Source: Bacilli bacterium
Lineage (GTDB): Bacteria; Bacillota_I; Bacilli_A; ML615J-28; CAG-698
DNA: 8,022 nucleotides
Reading direction: 5' to 3'
NCBI GenBank assembly: GCA_028693885.1
Contig: JAQUUM010000051.1
Location: forward strand, 1-8,022
The translations under genes and the position numbers were made by a program. Below, in pieces: positions 1 to 7,560 of the stretch. The notes below the pieces were generated by a model that was not told where the DNA came from, did no database searches, and saw only the letters and a list, made by a program, of their open reading frames with translations. Position 1 is the first letter of the stretch, and each line of letters begins with the position of its first letter.

Positions 1-222
1 CATACTGATTAGTTTCAAAAAAACCTGAAAAAGTATACTCCTCATGAACTCGAGGAGTTCTTGAAAATACACCAACTACAGTTAGTGTATTTGAAAAAGC
101 ATGTTTTTTAAAACCTTTGTTGCTTCTTTCTCGAAATCGATTTTGATGACAACTGCACCAAATCCCGTTTCTTCTTTATAATGTTTTATCTTTACTATTT
201 CACCGGTTACTTTTTCTTCCAT
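1..222 (-). CDS. recD2: RecD2-type 5'-3' DNA helicase, N-terminal fragment, split by a -1 frameshift; continues past the window edge
   Basis: Reading starts at ATG 222 and gives MEEKVTGEIVKIKHYKEETG and onward, ending at TAA 84-82 after 46 residues. The frame one base back then continues without a stop to position 1 with KKHAFSNTLTVVGVFSRTPR and then VHEEYTFSGFFETNQY. Joined at the AAAAAAC at 109-103, the two parts read like the N-terminal OB-like domain of RecD2 helicases (G.V..I.....E.GF.V..., then TV.G.F......EYTF.G). The visible second-frame part has no ATG, GTG or TTG to restart from. The start codon lies 6 nt after the mnmA stop in the same frame; a weak AGGA (240-237) sits 14 nt upstream. 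In Bacillus, recD2 (yrrC) also lies close downstream of mnmA, which supports the call. RecD2 is a superfamily 1 helicase acting in replication-fork maintenance and repair. The helicase motifs are outside the window, so identity rests on the N-terminus and context. The split could be programmed frameshifting, a pseudogene or an assembly indel. Confidence 0.7.
65..109 (-). other. candidate -1 frameshift signal: A AAA AAC heptamer plus hairpin
   Basis: In the frame of ATG 222 the codons are GTT TTA AAA AAC, so A AAA AAC (109-103) fits the X XXY YYZ slippery rule exactly. Slipping back one base moves translation into the frame that carries the rest of RecD2. After a 10-nt gap, bases 92-81 (AATACACTAAC preceded by A) pair with 76-65 (GTTGGTGTATTT region) as 12 consecutive pairs, including one G-U, around the loop TGTA. 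The zero-frame stop TAA (84-82) lies within the stem. The spacer is a little longer than the 5-9 nt common in known cases. A six-A run is also a common site of one-base deletions and base-calling errors, so function is unproven. Confidence 0.4.
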
Positions 223-228
223 GCTTAT

Positions 229-1338
229 TTAATACATCCTTTTTTCTTTTCCTAGATAAACCTCATTTATAGTCCCACCACCAAGCAATTCATCCCCTAA
301 ATAGAAAACCGCTGCTTGACCCGGAGTAACTGCTTTAGCTTTATCTGGATAATTTACTTCGAATTCATCCTCATTTATTTTAACTATTCTTACTTTAACA
401 TCCATTGATCTATATCTAAATTTAGCACAACAATCCAAAGTTTTGAAATCATCTGCAAGCCAATTAATTTTGTTAACAATGCACCTATCACTATATAAAT
501 ACTCAGCAGTATCACCTTGGCTAACTAAAAGTACATTATTAGCAACATCTTTGCCTACAACATACCAAGCATCACCTGCTCCGCCGATTCCCAAGCCTTT
601 TCTTTGACCTATTGTATGATACATTAACCCCTCATGTTTACCAACAACCTCACCACTTAAAGTCTTAATATCACCAGGATTTGGCTTAAGATAATTTTTT
701 AAAAATTCTTTAAAATTTCTTTCACCTATAAAACAAATACCTGTAGAATCTTTTTTTGTAGCTATTTTAATATCATTTTCTCTAGCTATTTTTCTTACTT
801 CTTCTTTAGTCATTTCACCTAACGGAAAAAGAGCTTTTGAAAGTTGAGTTTTATTTAATTGACTTAAAAAATAACTTTGATCTTTATTTTTATCAAAAGC
901 TTTATATAATTTAACCTCAGGATTATGTACTACTCTTGCATAATGTCCCATAGCTATATAATCAGCTTTTAATTTAAAAGCTTCTTCTAAAAACACTTTA
1001 AATTTTATCTCACTATTACATAGAATATCTGGATTGGGAGTTCTATTATTTTTATACTCTTCTAAAAAATAAGCAAATACTTTTTCCCAGTACACATCAA
1101 CAAAGTCTATCCTATGTAATTTAACATTGTATTTATTAGCAACATCTAAAGCATCTAAGTAATCTTGTTCCTGAGGACAAACATTTGAAAAATCATTAGG
1201 ATTTCCTAAAACATCATTGTTTAATGATGAATCCCAATTTCTCATAAAAATAGCTTCAACCTCATAGCCTTGTTCTAATAATTTAATAAGCGCTACTGCG
1301 CTATCTACACCACCACTAAGCCCTAAAATTACTTTCAC
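229..1338 (-). CDS. mnmA: tRNA-specific 2-thiouridylase MnmA
   Basis: 369 residues, the usual length for MnmA. The enzyme works in the cytoplasm: it adenylates U34 of tRNA-Lys, -Glu and -Gln and transfers persulfide sulfur to give the 2-thio group of (c)mnm5s2U. Seen in the sequence: the PP-loop SGGVDS at residues 8-13, the TPNPDILCN block with the first catalytic Cys at 107, GHYAR at 131-135, the [11 protein letters not shown] block with the second catalytic Cys at 202, and [10 protein letters not shown] at 244-253, followed by the C-terminal beta-barrel domain. All expected catalytic residues are present. The start codon is GTG; its GTGA overlaps the uvrB TGA by 4 nt, and no strong Shine-Dalgarno precedes it, which suggests translation coupled to uvrB. 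The start is supported because MnmA proteins begin just before the PP-loop strand (KVILGLSGG). It is third in the walJ-uvrB-mnmA-recD2 operon. The sulfur donor (an IscS/NifS-type desulfurase) is not in the window. Confidence 0.96.
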   Translation of the reverse strand: MKVILGLSGGVDSAVALIKLLEQGYEVEAIFMRNWDSSLNNDVLGNPNDFSNVCPQEQDYLDALDVANKYNVKLHRIDFVDVYWEKVFAYFLEEYKNNRTPNPDILCNSEIKFKVFLEEAFKLKADYIAMGHYARVVHNPEVKLYKAFDKNKDQSYFLSQLNKTQLSKALFPLGEMTKEEVRKIARENDIKIATKKDSTGICFIGERNFKEFLKNYLKPNPGDIKTLSGEVVGKHEGLMYHTIGQRKGLGIGGAGDAWYVVGKDVANNVLLVSQGDTAEYLYSDRCIVNKINWLADDFKTLDCCAKFRYRSMDVKVRIVKINEDEFEVNYPDKAKAVTPGQAAVFYLGDELLGGGTINEVYLGKEKRMY

Positions 1339-3311
1339 GCTTTACCACCACTCTTTATTTCAAATATAATATCTCTTAACATCATTGCTTGTTCAAAGTC
1401 TAAAGCTTTTGCTGCTTCTTTCATTTCTGCTTCTAGTTTCTTTAAAATCTTTTGTTTTTCAAGAGAACTCAATTTCTCTATCTTATCCATATCAATAAAA
1501 TCTTTTTCTTTGGTTTCTAAACTATCAAGCCACGTTTCTTTTACATCCTTGATAATTGTTTTCGGAGTGATATTGTTTTCTATATTATAGTTTAATTGTA
1601 TATCACGCCTTCTATATGTTTCAACAATCGCTTTTTGCATTGAATCCGTTAACTTATCTGCATACATTATAACTTTCCCATTAACATTTCTCGCAGCTCT
1701 GCCTATGGTTTGAATCAAAGATACTTCGCTTCTTAAGAACCCTTCTTTATCTGCATCTAAAATCGTTATTAAAGAAACCTCAGGAATATCAAGTCCTTCT
1801 CTTAATAAATTTATTCCAACTAAACAATCATAAGTTTTAAGTCTTAATTTTCTAATTATTTCTAAACGATCTAAAGCTTTAATTTCTGAATGAAGATAAG
1901 CAACTTTAAAATCTAAATCTTTTAAATATTTAGTTAAATCTTCACTCATTTTAATTGTTAGAGTTAGAATTAAAACTCTTTCGTTATTTTTAATCCTTTT
2001 GTTAATTTCTAAAACCAAATCATCAATTTGACCTTTAGTAGGTCTAATTTCAATTTCTGGGTCTAGTAAATACGTCGGTCTAATAATTTGTTCTACAATT
2101 TCATAACTTAAACTTTTTTCATAAATACTAGGAGTAGCACTTACATAAATCACTTGTTTTAACTTTTCGTTGAATTCATCAAACATTAAAGGCCTGTTAT
2201 CTAAGGCTGATGGCAATCTAAAACCATAATCAACAAGGTTTTGTTTTCTCGAGCGATCACCATTAAACATTCCTCTTACTTGAGGAATTGTTACATGAGA
2301 CTCATCTATTATCATTAGAAAATCATCATTAAAGAAATCAAGTAAAGTATAAGGTGTCTCACCTTCTTCTCTTAAACTTAAGTGTCTTGAATAATTTTCA
2401 ATTCCTTTACATTCACCAATCTCAGTTAGCATTTCTAAATCATATTTTGTTCGCTGTTCAATACGCTGAGCTTCTAATAATTTATTATTATCATTAAAAT
2501 ATTTAATTCTTTCTTCTAACTCTTTTCTTATTCTTTTTAAAGCTTCTTCCCTTTTAGCATCAGATACTAAAAAAAGTGTGGCCGGATGAATTGTAATATG
2601 TTTTTTTAAACTTATTACATTACCTGTAATACTATCAACAATTTTAATTTTTTCAATTTCATCATCAAAAAATTCAAGACGAATTACTTGTTCTTTCTCA
2701 TAACTTGGAACAATTTCAATTATTTCACCTTTTACTCTAAAAATTCCTCTTTTATGTTCTATATCATTTCTAATATAATTCATCTTAACTAACTTTTCTA
2801 AAAGTTCACTTCTTTTTATAACTTGATTTGTTCTTAAAAAAAGTAGTTTTTCTTTATAATCAATAGGATCTCCAATTCCATATATGCAAGAAACGCTGGC
2901 AACTACAATTACATCGTCTGCTTCCATTAGACTGCTTACAGCACTATGTCTCATTTGGTCTATTTCATCATTAATACTCGAATCTTTTTCTATATATAAA
3001 TCACGACTCGCAACATAAGCCTCAGGTTGATAATAATCATAATATGAAATAAAATATTCAACTCTATTTTCTGGAAAAAAAGTCTTTAACTCACTATATA
3101 ATTGACCTGCTAATGTTTTATTATGGGCTAATACTAATGTTTTTTTATTGGTATTAGCAATAACATTAGCAATCGTAAAAGTCTTGCCAGTCCCAGTTGC
3201 TCCTAGTAAGGTTTGATGTTTTACATTATTTAAAACATTTTTTGTAAGTTTTTCAATTGCAGCTGGTTGATCTCCAGTTGGTTCATAATTAGATATTAGT
3301 TTAAAAGCCAT
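1335..3311 (-). CDS. uvrB: UvrABC excinuclease subunit B
   Basis: 658 residues, full length. UvrB is the damage-verifying helicase of nucleotide excision repair; UvrA loads it and it recruits UvrC for dual incision. Visible parts: Walker A GATGTGKT at 37-44; the Tyr-rich beta-hairpin with [15 protein letters not shown] (about 90-104) and [13 protein letters not shown]; the UvrA-interacting domain about 150-250; DESH (Walker B) at 336-339; SATPS at 391-395; [13 protein letters not shown] at about 502-514; QTIGRAARN at 534-542; and a C-terminal UVR helical hairpin at about 620-655 that contacts UvrC. Nothing essential is missing. The start is ATG 3311 with AGGAG (3323-3319) 7 nt upstream. This RBS lies in the last codons of walJ (CAG GAG TAA), and only 4 nt separate the walJ stop from this start. 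The gene ends in TGA, overlapping the mnmA GTG. uvrA, which often adjoins uvrB, is not in the window. Confidence 0.98.
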   Translation of the reverse strand: MAFKLISNYEPTGDQPAAIEKLTKNVLNNVKHQTLLGATGTGKTFTIANVIANTNKKTLVLAHNKTLAGQLYSELKTFFPENRVEYFISYYDYYQPEAYVASRDLYIEKDSSINDEIDQMRHSAVSSLMEADDVIVVASVSCIYGIGDPIDYKEKLLFLRTNQVIKRSELLEKLVKMNYIRNDIEHKRGIFRVKGEIIEIVPSYEKEQVIRLEFFDDEIEKIKIVDSITGNVISLKKHITIHPATLFLVSDAKREEALKRIRKELEERIKYFNDNNKLLEAQRIEQRTKYDLEMLTEIGECKGIENYSRHLSLREEGETPYTLLDFFNDDFLMIIDESHVTIPQVRGMFNGDRSRKQNLVDYGFRLPSALDNRPLMFDEFNEKLKQVIYVSATPSIYEKSLSYEIVEQIIRPTYLLDPEIEIRPTKGQIDDLVLEINKRIKNNERVLILTLTIKMSEDLTKYLKDLDFKVAYLHSEIKALDRLEIIRKLRLKTYDCLVGINLLREGLDIPEVSLITILDADKEGFLRSEVSLIQTIGRAARNVNGKVIMYADKLTDSMQKAIVETYRRRDIQLNYNIENNITPKTIIKDVKETWLDSLETKEKDFIDMDKIEKLSSLEKQKILKKLEAEMKEAAKALDFEQAMMLRDIIFEIKSGGKA

Positions 3312-3315
3312 TTTT

Positions 3316-4095
3316 TTACTCCTGTATAATTATTAACTTTATACTTTCATTTTGTTTTGCAATAATTAATCTTTCATGATAAATTTCTTCTAGCCCATCT
3401 TTGATAGTAGATAATATCACTTCATCTGAATTACATTCCTCGCTAGCATGTGCTAAAACAATATATTTTAATCTTTGATTTACGACAGTAGCTAAAATAT
3501 CTTTACAAATAAGATTAGATATATGTCCTGCTTCTGATAGAATTCTTGATTTTAAAAACTGATCTCTATTACTTTCTAATAACATTTCTATATCATGATT
3601 AGCCTCAATTATTAAAGCATCCACATTTCTTAATACCTCTAAATAGACATCAGGTACAAACCCTGTATCAGTAACATAAGCTAACCTTTGATTTTCGCTT
3701 TCAAAAACAAAGCCTAAACAATGCATACTATAATGATTAAGCATCATAGTATATACTACAAAATCATTTATTTCATATTTTTTATTATCTTCTAAAAACT
3801 TAATTCTATTATACGGAATTCTATCTTTTATCTTTTGATTTAAAAAATCATAACTTTCTTTATGCATAAATAAAGTAGCATTAGTTTTATTAATAATACT
3901 CACAACACCTGATATATGATCAAAATGCTCATGTGTGATAAATATAGCATCTATTCTATCTAGAACTACTTCTTCAGATAAATTTTGTATGAATCTTTTA
4001 TATGAAATACCAGCATCAACTAAAATTTTAGCTTCAGCTGTTTCTATATATGTCATATTACCTTTAGAACCACTTGCAATAACTTGGAACTTCAT
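3316..4095 (-). CDS. walJ: WalJ/YycJ-family metallo-beta-lactamase-fold hydrolase
   Basis: 259 residues, the normal length for the YycJ/WalJ family. Seen: N-terminal ASGSKGN (7-13) and LVDAG (25-29), the metal-binding THEHFDH motif (54-60, ligands H55, H57, D59, H60), DTGFVPD (143-149), EANHD (164-168), an [11 protein letters not shown] block with H191, and LAH with H216. This matches the two-metal MBL layout and the family-specific SGSxGN, DTGxV and GHxSN motifs. Known of the family: in Bacillus the gene sits with the WalRK cell-wall regulators, and it has also been proposed to act as a nuclease linked to mutation avoidance. The substrate is not certain. Here the gene heads a repair operon and no walRK is in view, which fits the DNA-metabolism reading. 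Start ATG 4095, with AGAGG (4106-4102) 6 nt upstream. The two minus-strand start candidates upstream are not needed. Confidence 0.9.
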   Translation of the reverse strand: MKFQVIASGSKGNMTYIETAEAKILVDAGISYKRFIQNLSEEVVLDRIDAIFITHEHFDHISGVVSIINKTNATLFMHKESYDFLNQKIKDRIPYNRIKFLEDNKKYEINDFVVYTMMLNHYSMHCLGFVFESENQRLAYVTDTGFVPDVYLEVLRNVDALIIEANHDIEMLLESNRDQFLKSRILSEAGHISNLICKDILATVVNQRLKYIVLAHASEECNSDEVILSTIKDGLEEIYHERLIIAKQNESIKLIIIQE

Positions 4096-4135
4096 GCTTT
4101 ACCTCTTGCTTATTTAATTCTTTAATGTTTATACT

Positions 4136-4164
4136 ATTATAACATAATTTAACTACTATTTAAA
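4136..4164 (-). promoter_or_regulatory. promoter of the walJ-uvrB-mnmA-recD2 operon (extended -10)
   Basis: A perfect TATAAT (4141-4136) is preceded by TG one base away, giving TGTTATAAT, an extended -10. The hexamer 17 bp upstream is TTTAAA (4164-4159), 4 of 6 against TTGACA. The transcription start would be about 4129, giving a leader of about 34 nt before the walJ ATG. It is the only good promoter seen ahead of the four-gene operon. Confidence 0.7.
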
Positions 4165-4195
4165 TAAAAAAAGCATCGCTTTAAAAGCAATGCTT
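4162..4195 (-). terminator. intrinsic terminator after the foldase lipoprotein gene
   Basis: Nine nucleotides after the foldase stop codon, AAGCATTGC (4195-4187) pairs with GCGATGCTT (4179-4171) as a 9-bp stem with one G-T pair, which TTT/AAA in the loop may extend. Seven T follow (4172-4166), then ATTT. It ends the foldase transcript just before the promoter of the next operon. Confidence 0.88.
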
Positions 4196-4204
4196 AGTTT
4201 ATTT

Positions 4205-7200
4205 TTAAACTGGAGGTTGTGTAATTCTAATTACAGCAGAAGCACTTAAACTTTGTTGTATTTCAGATGATGCAGTAATAACTACTTTTCCTGCACTTAC
4301 AGCTGTAACTACACCAAATTCATCTACTGTTGCTATATCTTCATTACTGCTTGTCCATTTTACTTCTTCGTTTTCGAAATTAAACGCTGAAATAATATTT
4401 AAGTCTAAGGCTAAAGTGCCTCCAACTGTCATATCTTCTTTATTAGTAATTTCAAATACTGGCAATAAATATGATAATGAATCTACATAACTATTTTTAT
4501 ATTCAGTAACTTTATTTAAGTATCTAGTAACTTTTGCTTCACTATCACTAGCAAATTCAATATTCATATCTAATTGTCTTCTTAGAATTTCTATATACTT
4601 ATAATTTCCACCAGATTGATCATCTTCACCTTTAAATTCACTTGCGATTGGCAAATAGAATTTAGTTATAACGTTTTTATCATCAGTTGTTAGGCTTGGA
4701 TCAGTTGGATCAGTAATATACTTTTTAACAATACCTAATAAATATTCACTAGTTGGTAAAGTAACGCCATCATTCTCACCTTCAGCATAATACTTAGTAG
4801 GAGCTGTCCATCCTGTATTAACATATACATGATATCCAAATTCAGATGATAAGTATCCACCATCAAGAGCTTCTGCTTTAGTATAGATATTGATTTCTTT
4901 TTCATTACCAAAACCTAATGCTTCGAAATCATATTTTCTTTGCCATATAAATCTAGCTGCTTCATCAAATTCAGGAACCATAGAACCATTACTAAATGTA
5001 CCTAAATCTTGATACATTACAGTAATACCAGCTGATTTGTATTTTGAGTATTTATAAATATCATTAACTCCACCAGGTTGATATGGTTGACTTGCTGAAT
5101 CTTGAACTGTATTAGCTAAGAATTTAGGTGATGCTTTAAAATCTGTTTCAAAATTAACTAATCTATTTTGATAATCAAAAGCTTCAGTTCCTTCTAACAT
5201 AGTGATAACTTCATCATATAATTCTTCAACTAAACCTTTTTGATATGCAGTCCATTCTTTTGGTTCAGTTAAAACATCAGTTTCACTACCATCATCATAC
5301 ATTCCGTTTTCATTACCATCTTCATAAACGCCAATTAATAAATGGAATCCAGTAACTTCATAATAGTCTCTTACTCTTTCATCCATAGCATCATAATAGA
5401 ATTCCCAAGTTTCATCATCAATAGTAGTTTCATCTGTAACCTTACCAAGACTATCAGCTAAATCATCTACCAATACTGTATATAAAACTTTTAATTTTAA
5501 TTCATCTTCAGTTTCAACATTGAAATACTCTTTCATAAACTCTGTCCAACCCATTGAAGGTGAATAACCTTCAAATCCGCCTTGACTAAAAGTACGTTTT
5601 TGTTGGATAACTGTTGATTTTATACTATTCCATTCAGTAGCATCTAAAACACGATTCTTATCGCTCTTGTTATCGTAATTAGAATAATCATAAATCTTAT
5701 TAAGGTTTGTATCTCTTAAAATCATTTCAAATTGTAATTTTTCAATCGCTGCATCAGTACCAAACATTGCTTGCATCTTATCAAACAATTGATCAGTTGT
5801 ATAATCAACACCATTTACAGTTGCAACAACTGTGCTACTTGATTTTTTAGTTGTTTTTAATTTTGAATCAAAATTATTAATATATCTATCTTCAACAACT
5901 TTATCATAAATTAATAAACCATTATCTCTTCTTAAATCAGCCATCTTGCCATTAATATATGTTTCATTAACTTGTTCTTCTTTTAATTTAGCAATGATTT
6001 CTGCTTTAATAGTTTCGTTCATTACTTGTTCTTCTTCGCCTTCAGCCTCATCATATAAAGCCTGAGCTTCATCAACTTTTATTTTAACAGAAAAATAATA
6101 TTGACTACTAGCTAAAGTTGGATTAACAACGAAATATTTTGTATAGTTTTCTGTATTAATGTTATCTTTTTCAGAAAGTTCACTAAATACATTTAAAGTT
6201 GATTCTAAATAACTGGCTATAGTTGAATTAAAACCACTTAATTCTGTATAAGTTTTATGCAGCAAATTAACATCAGCATCTTCATCTTCTTCATCTAAAG
6301 TCGTATTAAATACAATATTTCCTTCTGTATCAATTGTATAATGAACATCTTCTTTGATAATTTCATTTAATATAGGATCAGCATTATTTGGATAATTCTC
6401 AGCATTACTTGCATACATTGAATTATATAAATCAATATGAACTTTTAAAATTTGATTTAAAGTTAATTTCTTGCTTAATTGAAGAGTTTCTTCATCAGAA
6501 TCTTCTGTATCTAATTTTAAAGCATAATCATAATAATCTTCACCCTCAGGTGTAGCAGTTGTATGTACATTTACTTTATAAGTAGCTGTTTTTGAACTAG
6601 TTGTTGTATAAGTTATATCAACAATACCTGCACTAACTGCAGTAACAAGTCCTGTAACAGGATCAACTGTAGCAATTGCTTCATTACTACTTACCCAAGT
6701 AGCATCATCCATCCATACCCATCTGTCATATACAGTACCAGCTTCAGTTACTTCTTTAACTTCAACATTTAATTGCTTTAAAGCAGTAGTAGCTAAATCT
6801 TTAGTAGGATAAACTACAATGATTGTCCAATATTCATCTTGGTAATTAGCATCGTAATAGTTAGAAATACTAGTATCTGTAAACATTGGTGTTTCAGTAC
6901 CTTCTTTTTCTAAAAATTCTTTTTCTAATAAATCTTTAGCATAATTTTCTTTTGCAAGAGTAAGTTTTACACTATTAAAGATTTCCTCTTCAGAATTAAG
7001 ACCATTATTTTTTTGTAATTCATAATAATCTGCTCTTTTAGTTTCTTGCTCATCGACTGTTAATTTATCCATTTCCTCTTGTGAACCAAAAATGTTTTTA
7101 ACAAGTCTTTCATCGATATCTGCTTGAAGTATATCCATATAATTAACACCATCAACATCTGTTAGTAAGTCTTGATCCATCATTTGACTTAAAACAGTTG

Positions 7201-7417
7201 GTCCGTAATTTTTCTTCAAACTTTCATAAATTGTTTTATTACTAATACCGTATGTTTTATCACCATCAGTAATAGTAACATAATAAGCATTCTCATTGCT
7301 TATTGTTGGATTTGATTTCTCTTTACCTATTAATGTACAAGAAACAGCTATTATTATAATAACTACTAGTACTATTATTAATGGCAAAGTTCTTTTAGCT
7401 ATAGATGAACTATTCAT
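4205..7417 (-). CDS. PrsA-like parvulin foldase lipoprotein with two Big_2 Ig-like domains
   Basis: 1070 residues from ATG 7417, numbered from there. The N-terminus has K/R, a hydrophobic stretch (about 11-26) and AVSC with Cys27, the only cysteine found, so it is probably a lipoprotein facing outside; the lipobox is not canonical (A, V, S before Cys) and a plain membrane anchor is possible. Two related modules follow. Module 1: SurA_N-like segment (45-88), helices with GLNSEEEIF, then YYDANYQDEYWTIIVVY (187-203), then a Big_2 domain (about 233-285) set inside what should be the parvulin fold. Module 2: SurA_N-like segment (about 530-577, VNGVDYTTDQLF), YYDAMDERVRDYYEVTGFHLLIGVY, then the parvulin signatures LGTFSNGSMVPEF (805-817) and SEFGYHVYV (858-866). 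A second Big_2 closes the protein (about 980-1067). PrsA-type proteins help exported proteins fold; isomerase activity here is inferred, and module 1 looks degenerate. It is a single-gene transcript with its own promoter and terminator. Confidence 0.78.
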   Translation of the reverse strand: MNSSSIAKRTLPLIIVLVVIIIIAVSCTLIGKEKSNPTISNENAYYVTITDGDKTYGISNKTIYESLKKNYGPTVLSQMMDQDLLTDVDGVNYMDILQADIDERLVKNIFGSQEEMDKLTVDEQETKRADYYELQKNNGLNSEEEIFNSVKLTLAKENYAKDLLEKEFLEKEGTETPMFTDTSISNYYDANYQDEYWTIIVVYPTKDLATTALKQLNVEVKEVTEAGTVYDRWVWMDDATWVSSNEAIATVDPVTGLVTAVSAGIVDITYTTTSSKTATYKVNVHTTATPEGEDYYDYALKLDTEDSDEETLQLSKKLTLNQILKVHIDLYNSMYASNAENYPNNADPILNEIIKEDVHYTIDTEGNIVFNTTLDEEDEDADVNLLHKTYTELSGFNSTIASYLESTLNVFSELSEKDNINTENYTKYFVVNPTLASSQYYFSVKIKVDEAQALYDEAEGEEEQVMNETIKAEIIAKLKEEQVNETYINGKMADLRRDNGLLIYDKVVEDRYINNFDSKLKTTKKSSSTVVATVNGVDYTTDQLFDKMQAMFGTDAAIEKLQFEMILRDTNLNKIYDYSNYDNKSDKNRVLDATEWNSIKSTVIQQKRTFSQGGFEGYSPSMGWTEFMKEYFNVETEDELKLKVLYTVLVDDLADSLGKVTDETTIDDETWEFYYDAMDERVRDYYEVTGFHLLIGVYEDGNENGMYDDGSETDVLTEPKEWTAYQKGLVEELYDEVITMLEGTEAFDYQNRLVNFETDFKASPKFLANTVQDSASQPYQPGGVNDIYKYSKYKSAGITVMYQDLGTFSNGSMVPEFDEAARFIWQRKYDFEALGFGNEKEINIYTKAEALDGGYLSSEFGYHVYVNTGWTAPTKYYAEGENDGVTLPTSEYLLGIVKKYITDPTDPSLTTDDKNVITKFYLPIASEFKGEDDQSGGNYKYIEILRRQLDMNIEFASDSEAKVTRYLNKVTEYKNSYVDSLSYLLPVFEITNKEDMTVGGTLALDLNIISAFNFENEEVKWTSSNEDIATVDEFGVVTAVSAGKVVITASSEIQQSLSASAVIRITQPPV

Positions 7418-7425
7418 TATTTCCA

Positions 7426-7432
7426 CTCCTTT
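7426..7432 (-). promoter_or_regulatory. ribosome binding site that fixes the foldase start
   Basis: AAAGGAG (7432-7426) ends 8 nt before ATG 7417, an ideal distance. The in-frame GTG at 7426-7424 begins with the last G of this Shine-Dalgarno and cannot be the start, so the protein begins MNSSSIAKRT and has three residues fewer than the longest open frame. Confidence 0.9.
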
Positions 7433-7434
7433 TT

Positions 7435-7460
7435 TGCATTATATATTATATGCATTATAT
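7435..7460 (-). repeat. short direct repeat in the foldase 5' leader
   Basis: ATATAATGCA occurs twice (7460-7451 and 7444-7435) with 6 nt between, all A/T, just before the ribosome binding site. Each copy contains TATAAT, so they could be weak secondary -10 boxes, or simply AT-rich low-complexity sequence. No function can be assigned. Confidence 0.5.
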
Positions 7461-7474
7461 TTTATAGCATTCAT

Positions 7475-7503
7475 ATTATATCACTTTTAAACAACAGTTT
7501 CAA
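7475..7503 (-). promoter_or_regulatory. strong sigma-A-type promoter of the foldase gene
   Basis: TTGAAA (7503-7498), a 17-bp spacer and TATAAT (7480-7475), with TGA directly before the -10 (TGATATAAT), so it also has the extended -10 element. This is 5 of 6 and 6 of 6 against consensus at optimal spacing. The start would be near 7468, leaving a leader of about 50 nt. The promoter implies a highly expressed housekeeping protein. Confidence 0.88.
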
Positions 7504-7560
7504 TAGAAATATTTTTTATTTAAGGTTTTTTAATTTATTATTACATTATATATTCTTAAA

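Noticed and set aside
1335..1337. possible UGA=Trp recoding, as in Mycoplasma
   Set aside because: TGA ends uvrB at the expected C-terminus and Trp codons checked in uvrB, mnmA and the foldase are TGG.
3935..4117. 60-codon plus-strand open frame
   Set aside because: It lies opposite the conserved N-terminal part of walJ, including its metal-binding motif, and over the walJ promoter side; it has no family resemblance and is a shadow of the real gene.
7424..7426. GTG as the foldase start
   Set aside because: It overlaps the Shine-Dalgarno AGGAG itself; the ATG at 7417 has ideal 8-nt spacing.
7296..7490. 64-codon plus-strand open frame with hydrophobic residues
   Set aside because: Its hydrophobicity mirrors the signal/anchor segment of the foldase on the other strand, and it runs across the foldase promoter and leader; no good ribosome binding site was seen.
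7503..7560. terminator after the membrane protein
   Set aside because: TTTAAG and CTTAAA could pair but only across a long AT-rich loop with no GC-rich stem; not convincing as a terminator.
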